Assembly: GCF_900250115.1 (NCBI RefSeq) | Contig: NZ_LT984803.1 | Span: forward strand, 2,073,583 to 2,137,582 | From: Cupriavidus taiwanensis | GTDB taxonomy: Bacteria; Pseudomonadota; Gammaproteobacteria; Burkholderiales; Burkholderiaceae | Direction of reading: 5' to 3' | DNA length: 64,000 nt | Shown: positions 9,938 through 21,677 of the stretch, piece after piece | How the letters are laid out: every line of letters starts with the position of its first letter | How positions within the stretch are numbered: position 1 is the first letter of the stretch | The notes under the pieces: model-generated | Database searches by the model: none | What the model saw: the letters and a program-made list of their open reading frames with translations, nothing else | What the model was told of the DNA's origin: nothing | Made by a program: the position numbers and the translations under genes

Positions 9938-11308
9938 TTATTCGCTGGCGCCGACCATGGCGTCGATCAGGTAATCGACCAGCCCCTCGGCCGGCACGGT
10001 GGCCTGCTGCCCACCGCCTTCGGCCTGCTCGCGCTGGCGAAGTTCCTTGACCTGGACCACGCCGGCGGCCACTTCGTCGTCGCCAATGATAACGGCATAG
10101 GCCGCGCCGCTTGCATCGGCGCGCTTCATCTGCGACTTGAAGCTGCCACCCTTGCCGTCCGGGCTGGCGTGCAGCACCACGTCGAGGCCGGCGTCGCGCA
10201 GGCGCTCGGCCGCCACCATGGCCTGCTGCGCGGCGGCCTCGCCCTGGTGCACCAGGTAGACATCGCAACCGACCGCCTCGGGCACCACGCCCTCTTCGCG
10301 TATCAGCTCGATAATGCGCTCGATGCCCATGGCCCAGCCGCAGGCCGGGGCGGACTTGCCGCCCATCTGCGCGATCAGCGGATCATAGCGGCCGCCGCCG
10401 GCAATGGTGCCCTGCGCGCCCAGCTTGTCGGTGATCCACTCGAACACCGTCAGGTTGTAGTAATCGAGGCCGCGCACCAGGCGCGGGTTGATCTTGAACG
10501 GGATGTTGTTGGCCTTCAGCAGGCGCTGCACGCCCTCGAAGTGCGCCAGCGACGCTTCACCCAGGAAGTCGATCAGCTTGGGCGCGTTGGCCGCCATTTC
10601 CTGCAGCGCCGGGTTCTTGGTGTCGAGCACGCGCAGCGGGTTGGTGTACAGGCGGCGCTTGCTGTCGTCGTCGAGGATGTCCTGGAAGCCTTCCAGGTAC
10701 TTGATCAGCTGCTCGCGGTGCGCCGCGCGCTCGTCGGCCTGCCCCAGCGAATTGAGCTCGAGGCGCACGCCGGTCAGCCCCAGGTCGTCCCACAGGCGCT
10801 GGCACATCAGGATGATCTCGGCATCGACGTCGGGGCCGGCGAAGCCCAGCGCCTCGGCGCCCAGCTGGTGGAACTGGCGATAGCGGCCGCGCTGCGGACG
10901 CTCGTGGCGGAACATCGGGCCGGTGTACCACAGGCGCTTGGGGCCGTCGTACAGCAGGTTGTGCTCGATGGTGGCGCGCACGGCCGCGGCGGTGCCCTCG
11001 GGGCGCAGCGTCAGCTGCTCGCCGTTGAGCGAATCGGTGAAGGAGTACATCTCCTTCTCGACGATATCGGTGACCTCGCCGATGCCGCGCACGAACAGCT
11101 GGGTATGCTCGACGATGGGCGTGCGGATCTGCTGGTAGCCGTAGGCGCGCAGCATCGCGCGCGCGGCATTCTCGAAATGCTCCCACAGCGGCGCGTCGGC
11201 CGGCAGCATGTCGTTCATGCCCTTCACGCCCTGCAGGGCCTTGGCGGGGCGTGCCTTGGGTTCGGTCTTGGCGGCGCCGGCGGCGGCCATGGTCTCGGAT
11301 TGCGTCAT
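9938..11308 (-). CDS. hisS: Histidyl-tRNA synthetase
   Basis: HisS charges tRNA-His. The 456-aa class II synthetase shows [12 protein letters not shown] near the N-terminus, motif 2 around [20 protein letters not shown], the HisA-type motif [14 protein letters not shown] and motif 3 around [13 protein letters not shown]. The C-terminal anticodon-binding domain begins near residue 350 ([14 protein letters not shown]). A low-complexity Ala/Lys extension of about 25 residues precedes the catalytic core. It follows ispG by 38 bases. The dead paralogue hisZ is also in this window. Confidence 0.96.
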   Translation of the reverse strand: MTQSETMAAAGAAKTEPKARPAKALQGVKGMNDMLPADAPLWEHFENAARAMLRAYGYQQIRTPIVEHTQLFVRGIGEVTDIVEKEMYSFTDSLNGEQLTLRPEGTAAAVRATIEHNLLYDGPKRLWYTGPMFRHERPQRGRYRQFHQLGAEALGFAGPDVDAEIILMCQRLWDDLGLTGVRLELNSLGQADERAAHREQLIKYLEGFQDILDDDSKRRLYTNPLRVLDTKNPALQEMAANAPKLIDFLGEASLAHFEGVQRLLKANNIPFKINPRLVRGLDYYNLTVFEWITDKLGAQGTIAGGGRYDPLIAQMGGKSAPACGWAMGIERIIELIREEGVVPEAVGCDVYLVHQGEAAAQQAMVAAERLRDAGLDVVLHASPDGKGGSFKSQMKRADASGAAYAVIIGDDEVAAGVVQVKELRQREQAEGGGQQATVPAEGLVDYLIDAMVGASE

Positions 11309-11346
11309 TCTGTTCTAGTCAGGCTGCTGGCCCCGGCCGGTCCGGC

Positions 11347-12639
11347 TCAGGCTGCCACTTCTTTGCCGGCCCGCGCAACGCCCGGGCCGTAATGCGTGCG
11401 AACGTATTCGTCTACGATCGCCTGGAATTCTTCCGCGATGCGCTCGCCGCGCAGGGTCTTCACCTTGACGCCATCGACGAACACCGGCGCGGCCGGCGAT
11501 TCGCCCGAGCCGGGCAGCGAAATGCCGATATTGGCGTGCTTGCTTTCGCCCGGGCCGTTGACGATGCAGCCCATCACGGCCACGTCCATTTCCTCGACGC
11601 CCGGGTAGGCGGTCTTCCATTGCGGCATCTGCTCGCGCAGGTAGGCCTGGATGCTGGCCGCCAGTTCCTGGAACACCGTGCTGGTGGTGCGGCCGCAGCC
11701 CGGGCAGGCGATCACCATCGGGGTGAAATTGCGCAGGCCCATGGTCTGCAGGATTTCCTGCCCGACGTACACCTCCTTCTCGCGCGGCGCGCCGGGTTCC
11801 GGCGTCAGCGAGATGCGGATGGTATCGCCGATGCCCTCCTGCAGCAGCACCGACAACGCCGCGGTCGAGGCCACGATGCCCTTGCTGCCCATGCCGGCCT
11901 CGGTCAGGCCGAGGTGCAGCGCGTAGTCGCAGCGGCGCGCCAGCTCGCGGTACACCGCGACCAGCTCCTGCACCTGCGACACCTTGCACGACAGGATGAT
12001 CTGGCTGCCCGGCAGGCCGATCTCCTCGGCCTTCCGGGCCGAGTCGATGGCCGAGGTGATCAGCGCCTCGATCATCACGCTCTGCGCCGGCCACGGCTCG
12101 GCGCGCCCGGCATTCTCGTCCATGATGCGTGCCAGCAGGTCCTGGTCCAGGCTGCCCCAGTTCACGCCGATGCGCACCGGCTTGTTGTAGCGGCACGCCA
12201 TCTCGATCATCTGCGCGAACTGCGTATCGCGCTTGGCACCCTGGCCGACATTGCCCGGATTGATGCGGTACTTGGACAGCGCCTCGGCGCAGGCCGGATA
12301 ATCCTGCAGCAGCTTGTGGCCGTTGTAGTGGAAGTCTCCGACCAGCGGCACGTCAACACCCATCCGGTCGAGCTGCTCGCGGATCGATGGCACCGCGGCG
12401 GCGGCCTCGGGCGTGTTCACCGTGATGCGCACGATCTCGGACCCCGCGCGCGCCAGTTCCTTGACCTGGATCGCGGTGCCGATGGCATCGACCGTGTCGG
12501 TATTGGTCATCGACTGCACCCGCACCGGCGCATCGCCGCCGATGGTCACCACATTGTCGCCCCACGCGACCCGCGCCTGGCGGGTCTGGCGGCGCGGCAG
12601 CGGGCCCGGCAGGACCGGGAGACAGAGCTGTTGGTTCAT
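11347..12639 (-). CDS. ispG: 4-hydroxy-3-methylbut-2-enyl diphosphate synthase (IspG/GcpE)
   Basis: IspG reduces the cyclic diphosphate MEcPP to HMBPP in the MEP isoprenoid pathway, using a 4Fe-4S cluster. The 430-aa product has the N-terminal TIM-barrel start ([20 protein letters not shown]). The cluster-binding cysteines are in [10 protein letters not shown] and [10 protein letters not shown], followed by the typical [12 protein letters not shown]. It carries the proteobacterial insertion between barrel and cluster domain. The ATG at 12639 has an AAGGTGG upstream; a GTG at 12675 is a poorer alternative. It lies between rodZ (48 bases) and hisS (38 bases), so it sits in the same transcription unit. 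Confidence 0.96.
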   Translation of the reverse strand: MNQQLCLPVLPGPLPRRQTRQARVAWGDNVVTIGGDAPVRVQSMTNTDTVDAIGTAIQVKELARAGSEIVRITVNTPEAAAAVPSIREQLDRMGVDVPLVGDFHYNGHKLLQDYPACAEALSKYRINPGNVGQGAKRDTQFAQMIEMACRYNKPVRIGVNWGSLDQDLLARIMDENAGRAEPWPAQSVMIEALITSAIDSARKAEEIGLPGSQIILSCKVSQVQELVAVYRELARRCDYALHLGLTEAGMGSKGIVASTAALSVLLQEGIGDTIRISLTPEPGAPREKEVYVGQEILQTMGLRNFTPMVIACPGCGRTTSTVFQELAASIQAYLREQMPQWKTAYPGVEEMDVAVMGCIVNGPGESKHANIGISLPGSGESPAAPVFVDGVKVKTLRGERIAEEFQAIVDEYVRTHYGPGVARAGKEVAA

Positions 12640-12687
12640 AGCGTTACCACCTTGCAAAGACGCACCTTGCCGCACCTCGCACCCGCG

Positions 12688-13680
12688 TCAGGGCAGCGTC
12701 AGGCGCGCCACGTTGTTGCGGCTGGCTGCCTTCAGGTCGACCGGCGTGCCGCCGCGCGTGAACGCTTCGACGCCCTTGACGTTGCCGATCACCACCCGGT
12801 ATGGGGCCGTGCCGCCGCCAGCCATGGCCTGTCCGGCCTTGGCGGTGCCACCCATGACGACCTTGCCGCTATTGTCGCGGATTTCAAACCAGGTATCGGA
12901 GGCAAAGCGGATCTGCAGCTCGCCCTCACCGACCGCCGCGGCGGATGCCGTCGGCGCTGCCGGTGCCGCTGCGGCCGGCGCCGCGGTAGCTGCCGCCGCT
13001 GCGGGGGCCGCCGCGGTTGCCGAAGCTGCCGCGGCGCTGGCCGGAACGGTTTCGGCGGACGGCGCCGGCGAGTCGCTGGCGGCCATCACCGGCGGCAGCG
13101 CCGCGGTCACGATACCGGCTTCCGCGCCGGCGTTTTCCGCGGCCGGTGCCTCGGCGGCGACGGCTTCAGGGGCGCTGCTGCGCGCGTCGATCCACGCGCG
13201 GATATGGTCGAGCCCGAACCAGAGGCCCGCGGCCACCACCACCGCCACCAGCGCCAGCCAGACCCAGCGGCCGCCGTTGCCGCCGGAGCGGAAGCGGTTG
13301 CGGTCGTCGAAGGCCGCGTTGATGCCGCCCTCGCGCTGGCGGGCGATCTCCGCCACCTGCGCTACCGCGCGCGGCTGGAAGCGCGCCAGCAGCGGGTCGA
13401 TATCAACATGGAGCATGCGCGCATAGGCACGCATCACCCCCTTGGCGAAGGTCACGTCGGGCAGCGCCTGCAGGTCGGCCGCCTCGATCGCGCGCAGCTT
13501 GCTGGCCGCCACCTTGAGCCGTGCGCTGACATCCTCGACGGACATGCGCTGCGCCTCGCGTTCGCGCGCCAGCGCCGCGCCGATCTCGCGCGCCGCGGCT
13601 TCACGTTCCCCCTCATGCGCGCCTCCGCCGACTGCTTGCGTCGGTACGGCCTGGCCTGCGGCGCGGTCGTGCTCACTCAT
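12688..13680 (-). CDS. rodZ: RodZ-like cell-shape protein (HTH + membrane helix + DUF4115)
   Basis: RodZ couples MreB filaments to the elongasome. The 330-aa protein has a cytoplasmic helix-turn-helix domain (about residues 30-105; IGAALAREREAQRMSVEDVS; LQALPDVTFAKGVMRAYAR). One membrane segment lies at about residues 139-157. An Ala/Pro-rich periplasmic linker (about residues 165-250) leads to a C-terminal DUF4115 domain (LQIRFASDTWFEIRDNSGKV). It overlaps the end of pilF by 8 bases, so translation is coupled. The alanine-rich linker is low complexity and probably flexible. Confidence 0.88.
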   Translation of the reverse strand: MSEHDRAAGQAVPTQAVGGGAHEGEREAAAREIGAALAREREAQRMSVEDVSARLKVAASKLRAIEAADLQALPDVTFAKGVMRAYARMLHVDIDPLLARFQPRAVAQVAEIARQREGGINAAFDDRNRFRSGGNGGRWVWLALVAVVVAAGLWFGLDHIRAWIDARSSAPEAVAAEAPAAENAGAEAGIVTAALPPVMAASDSPAPSAETVPASAAAASATAAAPAAAAATAAPAAAAPAAPTASAAAVGEGELQIRFASDTWFEIRDNSGKVVMGGTAKAGQAMAGGGTAPYRVVIGNVKGVEAFTRGGTPVDLKAASRNNVARLTLP

Positions 13681-14448
13681 CCCATGCTCCTTGTTCGTAG
13701 GCGGTCACCTCGCGCGAGTCGGGGAAGCGGCTGCGCAGCTGCGCCCCCAGCGCATCCTGCGTGCGGCCGTCGCCCTGACGGTGGGCAATGCGCGCTCCCA
13801 GCCAGAGGGATTGCGCAGTGACAAATTGGCTGTTGTTGACGCGCTGGACGTACTGGCGCGCCTGCATGTAATCGCCGCGCCGGTAGAGCACCAGCGCCAG
13901 GTTGGTGTTCGCCACCGGGTTGTTGCGGTCATAGCCGAGCGCGGCCTTCAGGTTCTTCTCCGCCTCGGCGCTGTGGCCCTGGCGCAGTTCGCACGCGCCC
14001 AGGCTGATCAGCGGCTTGACCGGACCGCCCGCCGACGGCGCCGACACGGCGCGCTGCAGCATGGGCACGGCCTCGCCGTAGCGCCCTTGCTGGCACAGGA
14101 ACCAGCCGTAGTTGTTGAGCAGGTCGCCGTCATTGGCGCGCATCGACGCGGCGGTGCGGAAGCTGTCCTCGGCCAGCGTGCGCTCGTTCATGCTCATGTA
14201 GATCAGCGCCCGCACATGGTAGGCGTCGGCCAGCGACGGATCGATGGCGATGGCCTGCTTGATCTCGTCGAGCGCGACCGCGTTCTGGCCGGCCTCGAGA
14301 TAATTGGTGGCCAGTTGCAGCCGGATGCCGGCCCGGCGCCTGGCCTCGGTCTGGTCGGAAGCGGTCTGGAGATCCTGCGCCGGCGCGTGCGGCAGCTGGC
14401 ACCCGGACAACATCAGCAGCCCCAGCAGGGCCGCAGCGATCAGACGGA

Positions 14449-14452
<4 letters not shown>
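13673..14452 (-). CDS. pilF: Type IV pilus biogenesis lipoprotein PilF/PilW
   Basis: PilF (PilW) is the outer-membrane pilotin that helps the secretin PilQ assemble. The 259-aa product has a lipoprotein signal with lipobox MLSGC (Cys about residue 18). Several TPR repeats follow ([78 protein letters not shown]). It overlaps rlmN upstream by 4 bases (ATGA) and rodZ downstream by 8. This rlmN-pilF-rodZ-ispG-hisS order is widespread in beta- and gammaproteobacteria. Confidence 0.9.
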
Positions 14453-15603
<1,151 letters not shown>

Positions 15604-15639
15604 GACGGCAAACTCGGCTTGGTGTCGGTCAGTAGCCGA

Positions 15640-16065
15640 TCAGCGGCTGTAGACGTTCATGCCCGGGAAGAAGAAAGCCACTTCCACGGCAGCGGTTTCA
15701 GCAGCGTCCGAGCCATGCACGGCGTTGGCGTCGATGCTGTCGGCGAAGTCGGCGCGGATGGTGCCCTTCTCGGCCTTCTTCGGGTCGGTGGCGCCCATCA
15801 GGTCGCGGTTCTTGGCGATGGCGTTCTCGCCTTCCAGTGCCTGGATCATGACCGGGCCGGAAACCATGAAGTCCACCAGGTCCTTGAAGAACGGACGCTC
15901 CTTGTGGACCGCGTAGAACTGCTCGGCTTCGCCGCGCGACAGGTGCACCATCTTGGCAGCAACGATCTTCAGGCCGGCGGCCTCGAAACGGGCGTAGATC
16001 TGGCCAATCACGTTCTTGGCCACGGCATCCGGCTTGATAATCGACAGGGTGCGTTCGATCGCCAT
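15640..16065 (-). CDS. ndk: Nucleoside diphosphate kinase
   Basis: Ndk equilibrates nucleoside triphosphate pools through a phospho-histidine intermediate. The 141-aa protein is full length, with [15 protein letters not shown], the nucleotide-binding region [20 protein letters not shown] and the active-site NAVHGSD (His117). The ATG at 16065 is preceded by CGGAG. It is the first gene of the long minus-strand array, so the intergenic stretch to its right probably carries the promoter for several downstream genes. Confidence 0.97.
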   Translation of the reverse strand: MAIERTLSIIKPDAVAKNVIGQIYARFEAAGLKIVAAKMVHLSRGEAEQFYAVHKERPFFKDLVDFMVSGPVMIQALEGENAIAKNRDLMGATDPKKAEKGTIRADFADSIDANAVHGSDAAETAAVEVAFFFPGMNVYSR

Positions 16066-16438
16066 GAAAAACTCCGAAAAATGAAGGGGTTACAAATGGA
16101 TTAAACGTGCAATTCTAGCACGAAGACCATGACGGTTTCGAGGGTCTTGCAGACCTCCGGACGTGCCCGCCGACCCCTCGCGCACATGCCGCTTGCAAGT
16201 TGCAAAAACCGCACATTACAACCTTGTCATCCCTGGAACGCAGCGGCGCCGCTAACATCCAATGTGAGCGGCGTCGAACGGACGCGAGCCAGCGCGAAGT
16301 GACTGCCGAATTACCGCGCCCTTGCAATCCGGCCTGCCCGATGCCACATTGACGATGGTTCCGTCCGGCTTCCATACGAGTCTTCGCATTTGAATTCTCG
16401 CAACGCCGGCGCCTCACCGTTTTGAGACAGGAGTCACC
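16066..16438. other. Divergent intergenic region between ndk and the Bax1-like gene
   Basis: No gene is seen here. A possible ndk -10 (TAGAAT on the minus strand, 16112-16117) lies near an AT-rich patch. For the plus strand there is TTGACG (16349-16354) and, 18 bases later, a weak CATACG. The middle holds GC-rich sequence without clear structure. Promoter assignments are guesses by eye. Confidence 0.4.
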
Positions 16439-17143
16439 ATGGATAACAAGCTGAACACCTACGGTTTCGGCAACAGTGCGTCGACCGTCACTGACGTCGT
16501 CGTTCGCAACCGGGTCTTGCGCAACACTTACTGGCTGCTGGCCCTCTCGATGATCCCCACCGTGCTCGGTGCGTGGATCGGCGTGGCCACCGGCTTCAGC
16601 TTGATGGCGGGCAGCCCCGGCCTGTCGCTGATCCTGTTCCTGGCCATCGCGTTCGGGTTCTTCTTTGCCATCGAGAAGACCAAGAACAGCAGCATGGGCG
16701 TGGTCCTGCTGCTGGCCTTTACCTTCTTCATGGGCCTGATGCTGTCGCGGCTGATCAGCGTCACCTTGTCGTTCTCGAACGGCCCGGCACTGATCATGTA
16801 CGCCTTCGGCGGCACCGCGGCCGTGTTCGGCGCGATGGCATCGATCGCCACCGTCAGCAAGCGTGATTTCTCCGGCCTGGGCAAGTTCCTGTTCGTCGGC
16901 GTGATCCTGCTGATCCTGGCCAGCGTCGCCAATATCTGGCTGCAGCTGCCGGCGCTGATGATCACGGTGTCGGTGATCGCGATCGGCATCTTCTCGGCCT
17001 ACATCCTGTTCGACGTGCAGCGCGTGGTGAACGGTGGCGAAACCAACTACATCACTGCCACGCTCGCGATCTACCTCGACGTGTACAACGTCTTCGTCAA
17101 CCTGTTGGCGCTGCTGGGCATCTTCGGCGGCAACCGCGAATGA
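16439..17143 (+). CDS. Bax inhibitor-1/YccA family membrane protein
   Basis: The 234-aa product is a seven-helix inner-membrane protein of the BI-1/YccA/YbhL (TMBIM) family. The sequence shows a short soluble N-terminus, then hydrophobic helices from about residue 30 onward (TYWLLALSMIPTVLGAWIG; LSLILFLAIAFGFFFAIE; VVLLLAFTFFMGLMLS). It ends in the family signature SAYILFDVQRVVNGGETNYI. In E. coli YccA inhibits FtsH; whether this homologue does so is inference, though hflK and hflC, other FtsH modulators, lie nearby. The ATG follows AGGAG at ideal spacing. It stands alone on the plus strand and ends at a strong terminator. Confidence 0.88.
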   Translation: MDNKLNTYGFGNSASTVTDVVVRNRVLRNTYWLLALSMIPTVLGAWIGVATGFSLMAGSPGLSLILFLAIAFGFFFAIEKTKNSSMGVVLLLAFTFFMGLMLSRLISVTLSFSNGPALIMYAFGGTAAVFGAMASIATVSKRDFSGLGKFLFVGVILLILASVANIWLQLPALMITVSVIAIGIFSAYILFDVQRVVNGGETNYITATLAIYLDVYNVFVNLLALLGIFGGNRE

Positions 17144-17162
17144 CGGCGCATGCCGCGGCATG

Positions 17163-17195
17163 AAAAAAGCCGGCCAGTTGGCCGGCTTTTCTTTT
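17163..17195. terminator. Bidirectional terminator between Bax1-like gene and rlmD
   Basis: AAAAGCCGGCCA and TGGCCGGCTTTT form a stem with a two-base loop. It is flanked by an A-run on the left and TTTTCTTTT on the right. It lies between two convergent genes, so it can stop transcription from both. Confidence 0.85.
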
Positions 17196-17210
17196 GGGCG
17201 CCCGCCGCGC

Positions 17211-18674
17211 TCAGTCGCGGTCGAACACCGCGATCGACTCGACGTGCGAGGTGTGCGGGAACATATTGACCACGCCGGCGCCGCTCAGGCGGTAGCCCGC
17301 CTCGTGCACCAGCAGGCCGGCGTCGCGCGCCAGCGTGGCGGGACTGCACGACACATAGACGATGCGCCGCGGCAGCACGTCGCTGCCCTGCTGCGCCAGC
17401 TCGCCCAGCGCCTTGCTCACCGCGAGCGCGCCTTCGCGCGGCGGATCGACCAGCCAGCGGTCGAAGCGGCCGAGCGCGGCGATGTCTTCGGCCGTAACCT
17501 CGAACAGATTACGGCACGCAAATTCGGTCTTGGCCGCGAGCCCGTTGTATTCGGCGTTGGCCAGCGCGCGCGTGGTCAGCGCCTCGCTGCCTTCGATGCC
17601 CATCACCGACTGGCCCTGCGTCGCCAGCGGCAGCGTGAAGTTGCCGATCCCGCAGAACAGGTCGAGCACGCGGTCCTGCGGCTGGGCGTCCAGCAGGCGC
17701 AGCGCGCGGCCGATCAGCACGCGGTTGATCTGGTGGTTAACCTGGGTGAAGTCGGTCGGCTTGAACGGCATGCGGATGCCGAACTCCGGCAGCGTGTAGG
17801 CCAGCTCGGCGTCGGCCGGGTAGAACGGATAGACCGTATCCGGGCCCTTCGGCTGCAGCCAGAACTGCACTTTGTGCGCATCGGCGAAGCCGCGCAGCAG
17901 GTCCTTGTCGGCGTCGGTCAGTGGCTCCAGGATGCGCAGCACCAGTGCGGTCACTTCCTGGCCTACGGCCAGCTCGATCTGCGGCATGCGGTCGCGGATC
18001 GACAGCCCCATCACCAGCTCGCGCAGCGGCACCAGCATCGCCGACACGTGCGGCGGCAGGATCTCGCAGCGCGTCATGTCGGCGACGTAGCTGCTCTTGC
18101 GCTCATGGAAGCCCACCAGCACCCCGCCCTTCTTGGCCACATGGCGCACCGTCAGGCGCGCGCGGTAGCGATAGCCCCAGTCCGGCCCAGCGATCGGGCG
18201 GAACACCACGTCGGGCTTCACCTTCGACAAGTGCCACAGGTTGTCTTCCAGCACGCGCTGCTTGATGGCCAGCTGGGCGCGCGAATCCAGATGCTGCATC
18301 GAGCACCCGCCGCAAACGCCAAAGTGCTGGCAGCCCGGCTCGACGCGCATCACGGAGGCCTGCCGCACTTCACCCAGGTGCGCCTGCTCGTAGCTGGGCT
18401 TGCGGCGATAGCTGCGATAGCTGACGGTCTCGCCGGGTAATGCGCCCTCGACGAAGATCACCTTGCCCGGCGTGCCGTCCTCGTTGACCAGCCGGCCGAC
18501 GCCGCGCGCTTCCATGTCGAGGCTGTCGATCGTCACCACGGGGTCGTCCGCGGGCGTTCCGCCCTGGGCGGCACCACGGCCACGGGAGTTCTTTGCGACG
18601 GGGGCAGCACCTTCGACGGCCGCAGCAGCCGGCACGGCCGGCGTTTCTTGTGGGGAGGTCACGGCTTGGGACAC
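17211..18674 (-). CDS. rlmD: 23S rRNA (uracil-1939-C5) methyltransferase RlmD
   Basis: RlmD methylates U1939 of 23S rRNA. The protein (about 487 aa) has a TRAM-like N-terminal region ([18 protein letters not shown]). 4Fe-4S cluster cysteines follow in [16 protein letters not shown], then a Rossmann methyltransferase domain ([16 protein letters not shown]). The catalytic motif is DPPREGA and the nucleophilic cysteine lies in [12 protein letters not shown]. The start is uncertain: I take a GTG at 18674 (preceded by CAGG), with a second GTG at 18662. A Pro/Ala-rich leader precedes TRAM. It is transcribed away from the neighbouring nuclease-like gene, so the short divergent gap must hold both promoters. 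Confidence 0.93.
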   Translation of the reverse strand: MSQAVTSPQETPAVPAAAAVEGAAPVAKNSRGRGAAQGGTPADDPVVTIDSLDMEARGVGRLVNEDGTPGKVIFVEGALPGETVSYRSYRRKPSYEQAHLGEVRQASVMRVEPGCQHFGVCGGCSMQHLDSRAQLAIKQRVLEDNLWHLSKVKPDVVFRPIAGPDWGYRYRARLTVRHVAKKGGVLVGFHERKSSYVADMTRCEILPPHVSAMLVPLRELVMGLSIRDRMPQIELAVGQEVTALVLRILEPLTDADKDLLRGFADAHKVQFWLQPKGPDTVYPFYPADAELAYTLPEFGIRMPFKPTDFTQVNHQINRVLIGRALRLLDAQPQDRVLDLFCGIGNFTLPLATQGQSVMGIEGSEALTTRALANAEYNGLAAKTEFACRNLFEVTAEDIAALGRFDRWLVDPPREGALAVSKALGELAQQGSDVLPRRIVYVSCSPATLARDAGLLVHEAGYRLSGAGVVNMFPHTSHVESIAVFDRD

Positions 18675-18771
18675 CAGATAAAACCTGACGTATTGTTTTA
18701 CGAAAGCGCGATTGTATGCCAGACCGGGCCGGCTCCGTTGGCGTACGTCGGCCCATCGAGGGAGAGCAAGC

Positions 18772-19626
18772 ATGGAACTGATTTCGTGGAACATCCAGTG
18801 GGGCCGCGGCGCCGACGGCCGCGTCGACCTGGCGCGGCAGGTCGATACCCTGCGCGCCATGGCCGATGCCGACGTGCTGTGTCTGCAGGAGGTGACGCGC
18901 GGCTTTGGCGAACTGCGCGGCGAGCCCGGCGCCGACCAGGTATCCGAGCTGACCGCCCTGCTGCCCGGCTATCACCTGCTCTATGCGCCGGCGGTCGACC
19001 GGCGTGGCCGCACCGGCGCGCTCAGGCAGTTCGGCAACCTGATCGCCACCCGGCTGCCGGTGCGCGAGGTGTTCCGCCATGCGTTGCCCTGGCCGGCGGA
19101 TCCGGAGGTGGCGTCGATGCCGCGGGTGGCACTGGAAGCTACCGTGGAAGCCGGCAGCGCGCGGCTGCGCGTGATCTGCACCCACCTGGAATACTATTCG
19201 GCGACCCAGCGCACGGCGCAGGCTGAAGCCCTGCGCCAGTGGCATGCCGAGGCTTGCGGACACACGCGCCGCCCCGGTCGCAGCGAGCAGTGGCCGGGCC
19301 CGTTCACGCCGGAGCCCCGGCCGGCCGAAGCCATCCTGTGCGGCGACTTCAACAGCAAACCCGACGATGTCGCCTATCGGCGCATGCTGGAACCGTTCGA
19401 TGACGGCACGCCGGCCTGGCGCGACGCCTGGCTGCAAGCCCACCCCGGCCAGCCGCATGCCCCGACCTGCGCGCTGCACGACAAGGAACAATGGCCCGAG
19501 CCGCCCTTTGCCTGTGACTTCATGCTGGTAACCGAACCGCTCGCCGTACGCATCCGGCGCTGCGAGGTCAACGCCGACACCGATGCCTCGGACCACCAGC
19601 CGATCCTGCTGTCGCTGGACCTCTAG
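18772..19626 (+). CDS. Endonuclease/exonuclease/phosphatase family protein
   Basis: The 284-aa product has the metal-dependent EEP fold shared by exonuclease III, DNase I and inositol phosphatases. Visible active-site elements are [13 protein letters not shown] (Asn), LCLQEV (metal-binding Glu), CTHLEYYS (His), [11 protein letters not shown] (Asp/Asn) and the terminal SDHQPI (catalytic Asp-His). The catalytic set is therefore complete, but the substrate cannot be told from sequence. The ATG at 18772 follows GAGGGAGAG; the longer frame from 18712 is rejected. It is divergent from rlmD and converges on the exonuclease gene at 19648-20487. There is no signal peptide, so it is probably cytoplasmic. 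Confidence 0.82.
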   Translation: MELISWNIQWGRGADGRVDLARQVDTLRAMADADVLCLQEVTRGFGELRGEPGADQVSELTALLPGYHLLYAPAVDRRGRTGALRQFGNLIATRLPVREVFRHALPWPADPEVASMPRVALEATVEAGSARLRVICTHLEYYSATQRTAQAEALRQWHAEACGHTRRPGRSEQWPGPFTPEPRPAEAILCGDFNSKPDDVAYRRMLEPFDDGTPAWRDAWLQAHPGQPHAPTCALHDKEQWPEPPFACDFMLVTEPLAVRIRRCEVNADTDASDHQPILLSLDL

Positions 19627-19647
19627 GCCGGCACGGCGGCCCGCCCG

Positions 19648-20487
19648 TCAGTCTTCGTGGTCTTCGGCTTCGGGAGTCAGGCGCTGCAGCCGAAAGGCCT
19701 GCAGGTATTCCATCCACTGTTCGCCCGGCAGCTCGGCCAGCGATTCCTGGACGAATTCCATCTCGACGTCGAACTCGCGCGGCGACAGCCCGCCGCGCAT
19801 CAGCTGGAAGCGGCAGTACATCAGGTAGGTGTTGACGACATCGGTCTCGCAGTAAGCGCGGATCTCGTCGAGCTGGCCGGACTGGAACGCCTGCCACACC
19901 TTGCTGCCGTCCATCCCCATCTTGCCGGGAAAGCCGCACAGCTTGGCCAGGTCATCGAGCGGGGCGCTGGCGCGCGGCTGGTACATCGCCAGCAGGTCCA
20001 TCAGGTCCAGGTGCCGCATGTGGTAGCGGCTGATGTAGTTGTTCCACTTGAAGTCGCGGCTGTCCTCGTCGCGGCCCTCGCCCATCTCCCAGTAGCGCGG
20101 CGCGGTGATGCCGTTGACCAGGCCGCGGTAGTGCAGCACCGGCAGGTCGAAGCCGCCGCCGTTCCACGACACCAGCTGCGGGCTGTAGCGCGCGATCAGT
20201 TCATAGAACTTCTGGATCAGCGTGGCCTCGCCATCCTGCGGCGTGCCGAGCGAGCCGACATGGAACACCGCCGAGCCGTCGCGGTGCGTGCGCCGGAGCA
20301 CGCAGGAAATCGCGGCGACACGCTGCAGGTAGTGCGGGAGGAAATCGCTGCCGGTCTTTTCCCGGCGGGCGGAGAACGCATGCTCGGCGACTTCGGCGTC
20401 GCTCATCGCATCGGGATGGTCATGCAAACGGCGCAGGCCGGCGACATCGGGAATGGTCTCGATGTCGAATACCAGCACAGGGGTCAT
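19648..20487 (-). CDS. Predicted DEDDy 3'-5' exonuclease (PolB-exonuclease-like)
   Basis: The 279-aa protein belongs to the family annotated as 3'-5' exonuclease related to the proofreading domain of DNA polymerase B. The DEDDy residues are visible in FDIETIP (Exo I, Asp and Glu near residues 8-10), [13 protein letters not shown] (Exo II) and [10 protein letters not shown] (Exo III, Tyr-x3-Asp). No polymerase domain is attached. Its ATG at 20487 overlaps the rpoS stop codon (ATGA), so it is translated by coupling from the rpoS message. That predicts highest expression in stationary phase. A repair or RNA-trimming role is possible but not shown. Confidence 0.85.
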   Translation of the reverse strand: MTPVLVFDIETIPDVAGLRRLHDHPDAMSDAEVAEHAFSARREKTGSDFLPHYLQRVAAISCVLRRTHRDGSAVFHVGSLGTPQDGEATLIQKFYELIARYSPQLVSWNGGGFDLPVLHYRGLVNGITAPRYWEMGEGRDEDSRDFKWNNYISRYHMRHLDLMDLLAMYQPRASAPLDDLAKLCGFPGKMGMDGSKVWQAFQSGQLDEIRAYCETDVVNTYLMYCRFQLMRGGLSPREFDVEMEFVQESLAELPGEQWMEYLQAFRLQRLTPEAEDHED

Positions 20488-21671
20488 AGAACGGCGTCCT
20501 TCCTGACACCTTGCGAAGCGAAATGCCGCTTGAGCTTGACCAGCGCCTCCTGCTGGATCTGGCGCACGCGCTCGCGCGTCAGGCCCATCTCCTCGGCAAG
20601 CTCTTCCAGCGTGGCGGGCTCGATGTGGTTGAGGCCGAAGCGGCGCTCCACCACATAGCGATGCTTTTCCGACAGGCGCGCCAGCCAGAGCTTCATCAGC
20701 CCTTCCAGCTCGCGGTGCGCCACCTCCTGGTCGGGGGCGGCGTTGTGCTCGTCGGAGAGGAAATCCAGGAGGCTCGAGCCGGGATCGAGATCGAACGGCG
20801 TATCGAGCGAGGTGGTATGTTCGTTGAGTGCCAGGACGTCCTGCACTTCGTCCGGCGTCTTGCCCAGCAGGTGGGCGATGTCTTCCAGGCTGGCGTCGCG
20901 TCCGTCGGTGCCACCCTTCTCCAGATGGCGCTTGGCGCGCAGCACCTGGTTGAGTTCGCGGATCACGTGCACCGGCAGGCGGACCGTGCGCGCCTGGTTC
21001 ATGATGGCGCGCTCGATGCTCTGGCGGATCCACCAGGTTGCGTAGGTCGAGAAGCGAAAGCCGCGCGACGGATCGAACTTCTCGATCGCGTGCATCAGGC
21101 CCAGGTTGCCCTCCTCGATCAGGTCCAGCAGCGGCACGCCGCGATTGAGATAGCCCTTGGCGATGCTGACCACCAGCCGCAGGTTGCGCTCGATCATGAC
21201 CTGGCGCGCGGCAAAGTCGCCGTCCTTGGCCAGCGTGGAGAAATGCAGTTCCTCCGGCGCCGACAGCAGCGGCTTGATGCTGATGCGGTTCAGGTAGTGC
21301 TGGACGGTGTCGGCAGCCAGCTCGGTATGCAGCACCGTGCGGAAATCGTCATGCTCGGCGGTGGCGCTTTCGGTGCCGTTTTCCGCGCTGTCTTCGTCCT
21401 CGTCTTCCGACTCGTCCTCGTCGTCGTCGCGCAGATGCCGTTCGTTGCGATCATTGTCGTCGCCGAGCAGGTCGGCCTCGCGCAGGCCCACCGCAGCGGA
21501 CGTGGCGATGGGCTCGTCGGTCACGGGAAGCATCTCGGCGGCGAGATCGGGCTCGAAGCCTTCTGCATCGGCGCGTTCGTCGGGATGCGCCACACCAGCC
21601 TTCACTTCCGGCTGCTTGGGACGGCGAGCCCTGCTGACGGTTCCGGAGGAGACAGTTTTCTGGCGTGGCAT
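20484..21671 (-). CDS. rpoS: RNA polymerase sigma factor RpoS (sigma-38)
   Basis: RpoS directs stationary-phase and general stress transcription. The 395-aa protein has a long N-terminal extension (about residues 1-105) with an extremely acidic stretch at about 82-95. The group 2 sigma core follows: region 2.2 ([18 protein letters not shown]), 2.3-2.4 ([20 protein letters not shown]), region 3, and the 4.2 helix-turn-helix ([20 protein letters not shown]). The ATG at 21671 lies 6 bases after the nlpD stop. Gene order surE-pcm-nlpD-rpoS matches other proteobacteria, where an rpoS promoter often lies inside nlpD. The extension is longer than in E. coli RpoS (330 aa). Confidence 0.96.
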   Translation of the reverse strand: MPRQKTVSSGTVSRARRPKQPEVKAGVAHPDERADAEGFEPDLAAEMLPVTDEPIATSAAVGLREADLLGDDNDRNERHLRDDDEDESEDEDEDSAENGTESATAEHDDFRTVLHTELAADTVQHYLNRISIKPLLSAPEELHFSTLAKDGDFAARQVMIERNLRLVVSIAKGYLNRGVPLLDLIEEGNLGLMHAIEKFDPSRGFRFSTYATWWIRQSIERAIMNQARTVRLPVHVIRELNQVLRAKRHLEKGGTDGRDASLEDIAHLLGKTPDEVQDVLALNEHTTSLDTPFDLDPGSSLLDFLSDEHNAAPDQEVAHRELEGLMKLWLARLSEKHRYVVERRFGLNHIEPATLEELAEEMGLTRERVRQIQQEALVKLKRHFASQGVRKDAVL

Positions 21672-21677
21672 GAACCC

